From Pseudotabrizicola algicola (GTDB lineage Bacteria > Pseudomonadota > Alphaproteobacteria > Rhodobacterales > Rhodobacteraceae): 64,000 bases of DNA. The notes under the pieces are model-generated. The model made no database searches and was not told the origin of the DNA. It saw only the letters and a program-made list of their open reading frames with translations. The stretch is from NCBI RefSeq assembly GCF_010915705.1, contig NZ_JAAIKE010000003.1, positions 310,001 through 374,000 on the forward strand, given 5' to 3'. Below, piece by piece: positions 1-8,228 of the stretch. The first letter of the stretch is position 1. Each line of letters begins with the position of its first letter. Both the position numbers and the translations under genes were made by a program.

Positions 1-1685
1 GCCGCATTGCCATCGACATCGCCGATGGCGGCAAGACCCTGATCCGCGTGACGGATGATGGCTGCGGCATGACGGCGGCCGACCTGCCGCTCGCCATCGC
101 GCGCCACGCCACCTCGAAGATCGACGGCAGCGACCTGCTCAACATCCACAGCTTCGGCTTCCGCGGTGAGGCGCTGGCCTCGCTCGGCTCTGTCGGGCGG
201 CTGACGCTGACCTCGCGGGCGCAGGGCCATGATGCCGCACAGATCAGCGTGGCGGGTGGCCGCGTGGGTGATGTGCGCCCCGCCGCGCTCACCCGTGGCA
301 CCGTGGTGGAACTGCGCGATCTGTTCTACGCCACGCCCGCCCGCCTCAAGTTCCTGCGCACCGACCGCGCTGAGACGCAGGCGATTGCCGAGGTGGTGCG
401 CCGCCTTGCGATGGCGGAGCCGCATGTCGGCTTTACCCTCACCGACACCACCGACGGCGACAGCCGCCTTTTGTTCCGCGCCGACCCGCAGTCGGGCGAT
501 TTCTTCGACGCGCTGCACGGGCGGCTGACCGGCATCCTCGGGGCTGATTTCACGCAGAACGCCTTGCGCATCGACATCCCGCGCGATGGGCTGCACCTCA
601 CCGGTTATGCCGCGCTGCCCACCTATTCGCGCGGCTCGGGCGCGCAGCAATTCGTCTTCGTCAACGGCCGCCCCGTGCTCGACAAGCTGCTGCTCGGCGC
701 CCTGCGCGTCGCCTATTACGACTTTCTGTCGCGCGACCGTCATCCGGCGGCGGTGCTGAACCTGATCTGCGATCCGCAGCGGGTGGATGTGAACGTCCAC
801 CCCGCCAAGGCCGAGGTGCGCTTCCGCGAACCCGACGCCGCCCGCAGCCTCATCATCACCGGATTGCGCACGGCTGTGTCCGGCGCGGGTCACCGCGCCT
901 CGACCACCGTGGCCGATGAAACGCTGGCGGCCCTCCGCCCCGCGCGCCCCGTCTATCAGATGGACCGCCCGTCACAGGCCAGCTTCGCCCGCGCCTTCAC
1001 CTTTCAGGCGCCCGCGCCACCGCCTGACTCCGCCCCCGGCTTTGCCGAAGCCCCGACGGGCCGCATCGAAGAGCGCAGCGCAGCAAGCGATGAGAGCCAC
1101 GCCAGCCACCCGCTCGGCGCCGCCCGCGCGCAGCTGCATGAAAACTACATCATCGCCCAGACCGAAACCGGCATCGTGATCGTCGATCAGCACGCCGCGC
1201 ATGAACGGCTGGTCTACGAACGCCTCAAGCGCCAGATGGATGAATCCGGCATCACCGCACAGGCGCTGCTGATCCCCGAAATCATCGAACTGTCCCCGAC
1301 CGATGCCGCCCGCCTGCTCGACGCCGCCGCGACGCTCGCCGAAATCGGCCTGCGCGTCGAACCTTTCGGCGGCAATGCCATCGCCGTGCGCGAAACCCCC
1401 GCCATCCTCGGCGCGGTCAACGCTGCCGCGCTCATCCGCGACGTGCTCGACGAACTCGCCGACGCCGGCCACAGCACCAACATCCGCGCGAGGATCGACG
1501 CCGTGCTATCGCGCATGGCCTGCCACGGCTCCATCCGCTCGGGCCGCCAGATGCGCGCCGAAGAGATGAACGCGCTCCTGCGCGAGATGGAGGCGACGCC
1601 CCATTCCGGCCAGTGCAACCACGGCCGCCCCACCTATGTGGAGTTGAAACTCCACGACATCGAACGGCTGTTCGGCCGCCGATGA
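1..1685 (+). CDS. mutL: DNA mismatch repair protein MutL (5' end outside window)
   Basis: MutL couples mismatch recognition by MutS to strand incision. The frame is open from base 3, so the true start lies upstream; the GTG at 48 is internal. Visible GHKL ATPase motifs are DDGCGM (motif II) and GFRGEAL (motif III), followed by the NVHPAKAEVRF stretch of the transducer domain. The C-terminal dimerisation/endonuclease domain carries DQHAAHERLVYE, which fits the DQHA(X)2E(X)4E metal-binding motif, and ends with CNHGRPTY, the CPHGRP-type motif. This is therefore the endonuclease-type MutL of bacteria that lack MutH. The stop codon overlaps the rmuC start (ATGA), suggesting co-transcription. Confidence 0.97.
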   Translation, partial: RIAIDIADGGKTLIRVTDDGCGMTAADLPLAIARHATSKIDGSDLLNIHSFGFRGEALASLGSVGRLTLTSRAQGHDAAQISVAGGRVGDVRPAALTRGTVVELRDLFYATPARLKFLRTDRAETQAIAEVVRRLAMAEPHVGFTLTDTTDGDSRLLFRADPQSGDFFDALHGRLTGILGADFTQNALRIDIPRDGLHLTGYAALPTYSRGSGAQQFVFVNGRPVLDKLLLGALRVAYYDFLSRDRHPAAVLNLICDPQRVDVNVHPAKAEVRFREPDAARSLIITGLRTAVSGAGHRASTTVADETLAALRPARPVYQMDRPSQASFARAFTFQAPAPPPDSAPGFAEAPTGRIEERSAASDESHASHPLGAARAQLHENYIIAQTETGIVIVDQHAAHERLVYERLKRQMDESGITAQALLIPEIIELSPTDAARLLDAAATLAEIGLRVEPFGGNAIAVRETPAILGAVNAAALIRDVLDELADAGHSTNIRARIDAVLSRMACHGSIRSGRQMRAEEMNALLREMEATPHSGQCNHGRPTYVELKLHDIERLFGRR

Positions 1686-2833
1686 TTACCCTTTTCGGCC
1701 AGACCTTCGCCCCCACCGACCCCGAGGTGCTGATCCTTGGCGGGCTGCTGCTGTTCCTGCTGGTGTTCCTCGCCCTCATCCTGCGTGCCGCAGGCCGTTC
1801 GGCCACGATGGCCGCCCCGCTGATGCGCGAAATCGGCTGGCTGTCGCAGCGGGTGCAGCAACTCGGCGACGGGCAGGAACGGCTGGCGGGCGGGCTGCAC
1901 CATGTCTCGGAAACCCAGGCCGTCAGCCAGTCCGCAATGCTTCAGGTGATGGAACAGCGTCTGGCCGAAGTCTCGCGCCAGATGAACGAGTCGCTGCACG
2001 GCACTTCCACCCGCACCGCCCGCAGCCTTGGCGAACTGCAGCAAAGGCTGGAAACGATCGACCGCGCGCAGGCCAATATCGAAAAGCTGTCGGGCAATGT
2101 GCTGTCCTTGCAGGACATCCTGTCCAACAAGCAGACGCGCGGGGCTTTTGGCGAAATCCAGCTGCATGACATCGTGCAAAAGGCCCTGCCGCGCGATGCC
2201 TATACCATGCAGGCCACGCTGTCGAACAACCGCCGCGCCGATTGCCTGATCCATCTGCCCAAACCGCCCGGCCCCATCGTGATCGACGCGAAATTCCCGC
2301 TCGAGGCCTATGATGCGATGCGCCGCGCCGAGACCCCGAGGCAGGCGCAAGAGGCGGCCACCCTGATGCGCGGCGCAGTGCGCCAGCACATCCGCGCCAT
2401 TTCCGAGAAATACATCATCGAGGGCGAGACCGCAGATGGTGCGCTGATGTTCCTGCCTTCGGAAGCGGTCTATGCCGAGTTGCACGCCAATTTCCCCGAC
2501 GTGGTGCGCGAAGGCTTTGCCGCCAAGGTCTGGATCGTGTCACCCACCACCTGCATGGCTACCCTGAACACCATGCGCGCGGTGCTGAAAGACGCCCGCA
2601 TGCGCGAGCAGGCGGGCGCGATCCGCAAGGAACTGGCGCTGCTTTACGCCGATGTCGACCGTCTTGGCACGAGGGTGGAAAACCTTGACCGCCATTTCGG
2701 GCAGGCGGCCAAGGACCTTGAGGACATCAAGATCAGTTCGGAAAAGGCGACCAAACGCGCCCGCCGTCTGGACAATTTCGATTTCGAGGAGATTGCCGCC
2801 ACGCCGGTCATCGCCCCCGACGCGGCGGAATGA
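1682..2833 (+). CDS. rmuC: DNA recombination protein RmuC
   Basis: RmuC-family protein of 383 aa, thought to limit recombination at inverted repeats; the core has a nuclease-like fold. I chose the ATG at 1682 because it overlaps the mutL stop as ATGA and is directly followed by a hydrophobic N-terminal helix (VLILGGLLLFLLVFLALIL); an upstream in-frame start would lie inside mutL. After the membrane helix comes a long heptad-rich coiled coil (residues about 35-140), then the conserved RmuC core with KQTRGAFGE, VIDAKFPLEAY and the WIVSPTTCMATL stretch. Its stop codon directly abuts the stop of chrR on the other strand. Confidence 0.95.
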   Translation: MITLFGQTFAPTDPEVLILGGLLLFLLVFLALILRAAGRSATMAAPLMREIGWLSQRVQQLGDGQERLAGGLHHVSETQAVSQSAMLQVMEQRLAEVSRQMNESLHGTSTRTARSLGELQQRLETIDRAQANIEKLSGNVLSLQDILSNKQTRGAFGEIQLHDIVQKALPRDAYTMQATLSNNRRADCLIHLPKPPGPIVIDAKFPLEAYDAMRRAETPRQAQEAATLMRGAVRQHIRAISEKYIIEGETADGALMFLPSEAVYAELHANFPDVVREGFAAKVWIVSPTTCMATLNTMRAVLKDARMREQAGAIRKELALLYADVDRLGTRVENLDRHFGQAAKDLEDIKISSEKATKRARRLDNFDFEEIAATPVIAPDAAE

Positions 2834-3478
2834 TCAGATGCGGAAGAACGGCTGCGCCAGTCGCGGCAACAGGGCGTTGAACTTCAACGAACCCTGGGTC
2901 GCCGCCAGACAGATGCAATCCATCCCCGCTTCTGCCACCGGCGTATGCTCGACCGAGGCATCGGCGATCTCGATGTCACCGCGCCCGAACCGGTCCGCCT
3001 CGTCGCGGAAGGCGCCCTGCAGCACCAGCGTCAATTCCAGCCCGCGGTGGCCGTGGTCCGGCATCGCCGCCCCGCCCGGAATGTAGAGCAAGCGGGCCGA
3101 GGCCCCCTTGTCGCCCGTCGGCAGGATCGCCTGCCGCACGCCCATGCCCACCGCGCGCCACTTCACCCTGTCCAGCCCGCCGCCGACATAATCCAGCAAG
3201 GGCGCAGGCAGCACCGCATCGGCGCGGCGGGGCGCGGCAGTCTCGACCTGCGCCAACCCGTCAATGCGCGCCAGACAGGCGGCCAGACTGCCTTCGTCCA
3301 TCTCGCAGGTGCTGTCCTCGATCACCGCGCCGCCCAGCGCGTCAAAGGCCATCGACCGCGCGCGACATTCGTCGCACAGCGACAGATGCGCGGCGATCAC
3401 CAGATTGAAGGCTTCGGGCAGGTCCGCCGCCGCATAAGCCATCAGCAATTCATCCGACAGGTGGTGTTTGATCGTCAT
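2834..3478 (-). CDS. chrR: Anti-sigma factor ChrR (zinc anti-sigma plus cupin domain)
   Basis: ChrR holds RpoE inactive until singlet oxygen or organic peroxide triggers its turnover. The 214-aa protein has the two-domain layout of R. sphaeroides ChrR. The N-terminal anti-sigma domain has His6, His31, Cys35 and Cys38 (HLSLCDEC), exactly the zinc-ligand spacing described for ChrR. The C-terminal cupin-like domain, from about residue 105, has candidate metal ligands His142, His144, Glu148 and His178. The start overlaps the rpoE stop as ATGA, so the sigma factor and its inhibitor are translationally coupled. The gene converges on rmuC with no intergenic base. Confidence 0.96.
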   Translation of the reverse strand: MTIKHHLSDELLMAYAAADLPEAFNLVIAAHLSLCDECRARSMAFDALGGAVIEDSTCEMDEGSLAACLARIDGLAQVETAAPRRADAVLPAPLLDYVGGGLDRVKWRAVGMGVRQAILPTGDKGASARLLYIPGGAAMPDHGHRGLELTLVLQGAFRDEADRFGRGDIEIADASVEHTPVAEAGMDCICLAATQGSLKFNALLPRLAQPFFRI

Positions 3479-4038
3479 CGTTCCGTTGCCTTCACGTCCA
3501 TTTGCTGGCGCAGACGGTCCAGCGCCAAGCGTATCCGCGATTTGATCGTGCCCAAAGGCAACCCGGTTTCAGCGGCAATCTCACTGTGCGAGAGATCACC
3601 GAAATAGGCCCGTTCTATCAAGGCGCGCTGCTTCAAGGGCAGTTGGGAAAGTGCAGCCCCCAACCGTTCGGTTTCCTGCTGTGCCTCGAACACCTCGGCC
3701 TGATCGGGTTCAGGCTCCGGCCCCCAAGGCAAGTCTTCGGGTTCGGGGCGGCGCGACTTGCGCAGCGCGTCAATCCGTCTGTTGCGGGCGATGGTGAAGA
3801 CCCATGTCGCCACCGAAGCCCGCTCTGCATCGAACAGCTTCGCCTTTTGCCACAGCGTCGCCATCACATCCTGCGCGCATTCCTCGGCCAGCGCCTCGGA
3901 CGCGCCGGATTTCATCAGGAACGCCTTCACGCGGGGCGCGAAATGCCGGAACAATGCAGCAAATGCCGTCCTGTCCTGATGATCGCGCACCCGGAATACA
4001 AGCGCCGACCAATCCGTTTGCTCTGCATCCGCTGCCAA
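3475..4038 (-). CDS. rpoE: ECF sigma factor RpoE (singlet-oxygen response)
   Basis: Group ECF11-type sigma factor paired with ChrR. Region 2 reads FRHFAPRVKAFLMKSG then WVFTIARNRRIDALRK; region 4 has the helix-turn-helix SHSEIAAETGLPLGTIKSR. The frame stays open up to 4254, so the start is uncertain. I favour the TTG at 4038 (187 aa, MAADAEQTDW...): it is preceded by AGAGAGGG at a suitable distance and gives about the length known for R. sphaeroides RpoE. The ATG at 4128 (217 aa) is the alternative, but it lacks a Shine-Dalgarno sequence and the extra stretch has unlike codon use. Probably autoregulated through the site at 4147-4177. Confidence 0.93.
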   Translation of the reverse strand: MAADAEQTDWSALVFRVRDHQDRTAFAALFRHFAPRVKAFLMKSGASEALAEECAQDVMATLWQKAKLFDAERASVATWVFTIARNRRIDALRKSRRPEPEDLPWGPEPEPDQAEVFEAQQETERLGAALSQLPLKQRALIERAYFGDLSHSEIAAETGLPLGTIKSRIRLALDRLRQQMDVKATER

Positions 4039-4146
4039 GCGCAGGTTCCCTCTCTTCCGATCCGCCGCGGCCCCGCGCCCAGCATAAAGCTGTGGCGGAA
4101 CAAGCGCATCCGGTTTCTCAGGGCTCATGGCATCGAACATCATGCA

Positions 4147-4177
4147 CTGTCTACGCGCCATGTCGCCCGCCGGATCA
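4147..4177 (-). promoter_or_regulatory. Candidate RpoE-dependent promoter of rpoE-chrR
   Basis: On the minus strand TGATCC (4177-4172) is followed after 18 bases by TAGAC (4153-4149). The -35 matches the R. sphaeroides RpoE element TGATCC exactly; the -10 is a weaker match to TAAGA. The position suits autoregulation of rpoE, and the predicted transcript start (about 4142) lies upstream of both candidate rpoE start codons. Confidence 0.5.
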
Positions 4178-4255
4178 CTTTTCGCAGAGGTCGCGCCAAA
4201 AAAATCTGACACCAGAGTAAGTGTCACGCGAAGGCTGTCAACTTTACTAGACAAG

Positions 4256-4285
4256 TGATCCAGACAGCGCCATCAGCGTATAAGG
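4256..4285 (+). promoter_or_regulatory. Candidate RpoE-dependent promoter of the 4312-8969 operon
   Basis: TGATCC at 4256-4261 and TAAGG at 4281-4285 are 19 bases apart (17 if read as TATAAG), about 27 bases before the ATG at 4312. This is close to the R. sphaeroides RpoE consensus TGATCC-N18-TAAGA. The orthologous operon in R. sphaeroides is known to be RpoE-dependent. Confidence 0.65.
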
Positions 4286-4311
4286 CTAAACTGATCCAAG
4301 GAAAGCTCTTC

Positions 4312-5604
4312 ATGCCGTTCGAGACTATGGCCGCCGCTCCCCGTCGCATCGCAGTCATCGGTGGGGGCATATCCGGCATGTCCGCCGCGCATATGCTGGG
4401 CGATCTGCACCATGTGGTGCTGTTCGAAGCCGAGCCGCGCCTTGGCGGCCACGCCCGCACCGTCATGGCGGGCAAGCGCGGCGACCAGCCGGTCGACACG
4501 GGTTTCATCGTGTTCAACCATGTGAACTACCCGCATCTGGTCAAACTGTTTGAACGGCTGGAAGTTCCCACCGCCAAAAGTTCCATGAGTTTCGGGGCCA
4601 GCATCGACGGCGGGCGCATCGAATATGCGCTGGCCAGCCTCGATACGCTCTTTGCCCAGCGCAAGAACCTCGTGAACCCCAAGTTCATCGGGATGATCCG
4701 CGACATCCTGCGCTTCAACAAGCACGCGCTGCGCCTTGCCAAACCGGGCATGACCATTCGCGATCTGCTGGCCGCGCTCGGCACCGGCGATTATTTCCGC
4801 GACTATTACATCACGCCGTTTTCCGGCGCGATCTGGTCCACGCCGACCGCAGGCATCCTCGATTTTCCCGCCGATGCCATGATCCGCTTTTTCGACAACC
4901 ACCGCCTGCTGCACACCGATGGCCAGCACCAGTGGTACACCGTCGAAGGCGGGTCGGTGCAATATGTGCGCCGCCTGCACGCGGCGATGCAGCGGCAGGG
5001 GGTCGACCTGCGGCTTGGCACCTCTATCGCCGGCGTGCGCAGGCAGGATGGCATGGTGCAAGTGCGCGCGCATGGCTCCGAATGGGACTCCTTTGACGAG
5101 GTGATCTTTGCCACCCATTCCGATGACACGCTTGCCATGCTGATGGACCCGTCGCCGGTCGAACGCATGGCGCTTGGCGCGGTGCGCTACCAACCGAACG
5201 AGGCGGTGCTGCATTGCGACGAAAGCCTGATGCCCCGCCTGCGCAAGACATGGTCAAGCTGGGCCTATGTCGAGCCGAAGGGCGGGCCGGGCGACCGGAT
5301 CGACCTGACCTACTGGATGAACAGCCTGCAACCCATCCCGCAGGATGACCCGCATTTCGTCACGCTCAACAGCAACCGTGCCATCCGCGAAGACTGTATC
5401 TATGACAGCGTGACCTTCCGTCACCCCGTCTACGACGCCGCCGCCGTCGCGGCGCAGGGGGTCATCCGCGCGCTGAACGGCACCCAGAACACATGGTTCT
5501 GCGGCGCGTGGATGAAGAACGGCTTCCACGAGGACGGGATCGGCAGCGCGGTGGATGTGGTCGAGGCGATGCGCCATCGCAGCGCATCGGGCGTGGCCGC
5601 ATGA
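4312..5604 (+). CDS. FAD-dependent amine oxidase-like protein of the RpoE operon
   Basis: A 430-aa flavoprotein of the NAD(P)-binding Rossmann/amine-oxidase family. The dinucleotide-binding motif is IAVIGGGISGMSAA near the N terminus, followed by FEAEPRLGGHA. The ATG at 4312 is chosen because AAGGAAAG precedes it by 7 bases; longer in-frame starts would run through the RpoE promoter. Position and family match RSP1091 of R. sphaeroides, an RpoE-regulon gene linked to converting cis-vaccenate in membrane lipids to furan fatty acids under singlet oxygen. That functional assignment rests on context and recall rather than on a catalytic motif seen here. Its stop overlaps the next start (ATGA). Confidence 0.85.
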   Translation: MPFETMAAAPRRIAVIGGGISGMSAAHMLGDLHHVVLFEAEPRLGGHARTVMAGKRGDQPVDTGFIVFNHVNYPHLVKLFERLEVPTAKSSMSFGASIDGGRIEYALASLDTLFAQRKNLVNPKFIGMIRDILRFNKHALRLAKPGMTIRDLLAALGTGDYFRDYYITPFSGAIWSTPTAGILDFPADAMIRFFDNHRLLHTDGQHQWYTVEGGSVQYVRRLHAAMQRQGVDLRLGTSIAGVRRQDGMVQVRAHGSEWDSFDEVIFATHSDDTLAMLMDPSPVERMALGAVRYQPNEAVLHCDESLMPRLRKTWSSWAYVEPKGGPGDRIDLTYWMNSLQPIPQDDPHFVTLNSNRAIREDCIYDSVTFRHPVYDAAAVAAQGVIRALNGTQNTWFCGAWMKNGFHEDGIGSAVDVVEAMRHRSASGVAA

Positions 5605-6353
5605 CCGTCGACCTGATCCACGGCGAAACCTTCCACGGCCGCAAAGGGGCCGTGCGCAACAGCTTTCGCTATACCGTGGATTACGTGGCGCTTGATGCCG
5701 AGGCCCCTGTGCAGGGGCCGCGCCTCTTTTCGCGCAACCGCCGCAACCTGACTGCGCTCTGGGACGCTGACCACGGCGGGCCGGCGGGGCAGGGCAGGGG
5801 GGCGCTCTGGGTGCGCGAGGTGCTGGCCAGCCACGACCTTGCCGAGCCTGCCCGCATCGTCCTGATGGCGCAGCCGCGCATCCTTGGCCATGTGTTCAAT
5901 CCGGTGTCCTTCTGGCTGTGCTATGACGCCACGGGCGCGCTGCGTAGCGCCATTGCCGAGGTGTCGAACACCTATGGCGACCGCCACGCCTATCTGATCC
6001 ACCACGACGATCAGGCCCCGATCACCCGCGAAGACACGCTGACCGCCCGCAAGATCTTCTACGTCTCGCCCTTCCAGCCGATCGAGGGCAGCTACAGCTT
6101 CCGCTTCGACATCACCGACGCCCGCATCGGCATCTGGATCGATTACACCACGGCAGATGGGGGGCTTTTCACCAACCTGATCGGCCCGCGCGTGCCGCTG
6201 ACCAACGGGGCGATCCTGCGCGCCTGCCTGCGCCGCCCCCTCGGCTCGCGCCGCGTGCTGGCGCTGATCCACTGGCAGGCGCTGAAACTGGCGCTCAAGG
6301 GGGTGAAGTTCCGCACCCGCCCCGCCCCGCCTGCGCAAGACGTCAGCCGATGA
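5601..6353 (+). CDS. DUF1365 family protein
   Basis: A 250-aa protein starting at the ATG that overlaps the preceding stop (ATGA at 5601). The DUF1365 signature regions are visible: RNSFRYTVDYVALD near the start, ILGHVFNPVSFWLCYD, EVSNTYGDRHAYLI, KIFYVSPFQPIEGSY, and a Trp/Lys-rich end. In R. sphaeroides the protein at this position (RSP1090) was reported as needed for the ChrR turnover response to singlet oxygen; I recall this from the literature and cannot verify orthology here. No signal peptide or membrane segment is evident. Translationally coupled on both sides. Confidence 0.88.
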   Translation: MTVDLIHGETFHGRKGAVRNSFRYTVDYVALDAEAPVQGPRLFSRNRRNLTALWDADHGGPAGQGRGALWVREVLASHDLAEPARIVLMAQPRILGHVFNPVSFWLCYDATGALRSAIAEVSNTYGDRHAYLIHHDDQAPITREDTLTARKIFYVSPFQPIEGSYSFRFDITDARIGIWIDYTTADGGLFTNLIGPRVPLTNGAILRACLRRPLGSRRVLALIHWQALKLALKGVKFRTRPAPPAQDVSR

Positions 6354-7648
6354 CCGCCCGAGCCACCTCCGCCCGCCCCGTCGCTGCGGCACCGCAGTCC
6401 GCGCCGCTGTGGCCGTGGTCGCTGTTTGCGGCGATGATCGCGGTGGCGGGCTTGCCCATCTATATCCACGCGCCCAAGTTCTACGTCGACAGCTACGGCA
6501 CCAGCCTCGCCGCGCTCGGCTTCACCCTCGCGGCGCTGCGGCTGATCGACGTGGTGCAGGACCCGCTGCTCGGCTGGCTGGCCGAGGCGGGGCGCAGGCA
6601 CCGCGCCGCCCTCGTCTGGGTCGCGGCCAGCGTGATGGCCCTTGCGATGATCGGCCTCTTTGCCATCACCCCGCCCGTCGCGCCGCTGGCGTGGTTCGCG
6701 CTGACCCTCACCCTGCTGTTCAGCGGGTTTTCCTTCCTTACCATCGTGTTCTACGCCCAAGGCGTCGACAAGGCGGCACGGCTTGGCCCCTCGGGCCATC
6801 TGCGGCTGGCGGGCTGGCGGGAGACCGGCTCCCTGCTTGGCGTCTGTATCGCCGCCGTCGCGCCCGTCGCACTCGGCAGCCTGACGGCGCAGCCCTTCAC
6901 CGGCTTTGCCGCAGGCTTCGTGCTGCTCGCGCTGATCGCGACCCTGTCGATGCGCCGCGAATGGGCCGCCCCGACCGCCGCCGCCCCCGCCGCACGGGAC
7001 CAAAGCGCCAGCCTCGCCCTGTTCCGACCCGTGCTGGCCGATCCGCTCGCCCGCCGCCTCCTCCTGATCGCGCTGCTGAACGCGGCCCCTGTCGCCGTCA
7101 CCTCCACGCTGTTCCTGTTCTTCGTCGAAAGCCGCCTGAACGCGCCGGGGCTGGAAGGCCCGCTGCTCCTCCTGTTCTTCCTCTGCGCCGCCGCCGCCGC
7201 CCCGGTGTGGAGCCGCGCCGCCACCCGCTTCGGGGCCAAGCGCAGCCTGCTCGCCGCCATGATTCTTGCCATCGCCGCCTTCCTCTGGGCGGTGACGCTG
7301 GCCGAAGGCGATACGCTGGCCTTCGCGCTCATCTGCGCCGCCTCGGGTGCCGCCCTTGGCGCTGACCTTACGCTGCTGCCCGCGCTCTTTGCTCGCCGCC
7401 TTGCCGCGCTGGGCAGGGGGGAGGGCGCGGCCTTCGGCCTGTGGTCCTTCATGTCCAAACTCTCGCTGGCCCTTGCCGCCGCAACCCTGCTGCCCGCCCT
7501 GTCGGCAGCGGGTTTCACCCCCGGCGCCAGCAACCCGCCGCAGGCGCTCTGGGCACTGTCGCTGCTCTACGCCGCCTTGCCTTGCGCGCTCAAACTCTTC
7601 GCACTGGCACTTCTCGCCATCACCCCAACCGCCGAGGCCACGTCATGA
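6350..7648 (+). CDS. MFS transporter, GPH sugar/cation symporter-like
   Basis: A 432-aa polytopic membrane protein with about twelve hydrophobic segments. The family features are LIDVVQDPLLGWLAE in the first loop (GPH-type D-x-x-x-D-P-x-x-G) and YIHAPKFYVDSYG near the N terminus. The second half begins after a charged middle loop near residue 215. It sits in the RpoE operon with lipid-modifying candidates, so its cargo may be a lipid or lipid precursor rather than a sugar; this is inference. The start overlaps the DUF1365 stop and its own stop overlaps the DUF3833 start. Confidence 0.85.
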   Translation: MTARATSARPVAAAPQSAPLWPWSLFAAMIAVAGLPIYIHAPKFYVDSYGTSLAALGFTLAALRLIDVVQDPLLGWLAEAGRRHRAALVWVAASVMALAMIGLFAITPPVAPLAWFALTLTLLFSGFSFLTIVFYAQGVDKAARLGPSGHLRLAGWRETGSLLGVCIAAVAPVALGSLTAQPFTGFAAGFVLLALIATLSMRREWAAPTAAAPAARDQSASLALFRPVLADPLARRLLLIALLNAAPVAVTSTLFLFFVESRLNAPGLEGPLLLLFFLCAAAAAPVWSRAATRFGAKRSLLAAMILAIAAFLWAVTLAEGDTLAFALICAASGAALGADLTLLPALFARRLAALGRGEGAAFGLWSFMSKLSLALAAATLLPALSAAGFTPGASNPPQALWALSLLYAALPCALKLFALALLAITPTAEATS

Positions 7649-8226
7649 CGACTTTCGCCCTGATCCTTGCAGGCATGCTGCTCATGCTCGCCCTGCTGGC
7701 GCTGTCCAGGCGCTTTGTGGGCTTCCGGTCCCAGCGCCCCGCCGATCTGGCCAGCCGCGGCCCCCGCTTCGACCCGCGCCAGCACCTCAGCGGCCCGATC
7801 CTTTGCGAAGGCGTCATCTATGGCCCCACAGGGCGCGTCACCTCGCGCTTTGTCGCCGATATGGTCGGCACATGGGAAGGTAACACCGGCACCCTCAACG
7901 AGCGCTTCCACTACGACAGCGGCAGCGTGCAAGACCGCTGCTGGACGCTGCGCCTTGGCAATGATGGCAGCATCCGCGCCGAAGCGCCCGATGTGGTCGG
8001 CACCGGCCTCGGGCAGGCCGAAGGCCCCGCCGTGCAGATGCGCTACCGCATCAAGCTCGACCCCGAGGCGGGCGGCCATGAACTTGACGTGACCGACTGG
8101 ATGTATCTGATGGAAAACGGAACCATCATGAACCGCAGCCAGTTTACAAAGTTCGGGGTGACCGTCGCAGAATTGGTTGCCACAATGCGCAAGGTGCCGG
8201 ACGCAGACCTTACAAGGAGACATTGA
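7645..8226 (+). CDS. DUF3833 family protein, membrane-anchored
   Basis: A 193-aa protein. The first 22 residues (TTFALILAGMLLMLALLAL) form an uncleaved signal anchor or signal peptide. The remaining domain shows DUF3833 features: HLSGPILCEGVIYGPTGRV, RFVADMVGTW, FHYDSGSVQDRCWTL and a lipocalin-like run of alternating hydrophobic strands ending in DWMYLMENGTIMNRSQ. The likely location is periplasmic, facing the inner membrane, where a lipocalin-like fold could handle a lipid ligand (inference). The ATG at 7645 overlaps the MFS stop codon. Confidence 0.85.
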   Translation: MTTFALILAGMLLMLALLALSRRFVGFRSQRPADLASRGPRFDPRQHLSGPILCEGVIYGPTGRVTSRFVADMVGTWEGNTGTLNERFHYDSGSVQDRCWTLRLGNDGSIRAEAPDVVGTGLGQAEGPAVQMRYRIKLDPEAGGHELDVTDWMYLMENGTIMNRSQFTKFGVTVAELVATMRKVPDADLTRRH

Positions 8227-8228
8227 CG

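Noticed and set aside
4291-4298. A second TGATCC (4292-4297) as another RpoE promoter.
   Set aside because: No TA-rich -10 follows at 16-20 bases; it lies in the leader just before the ATG at 4312.
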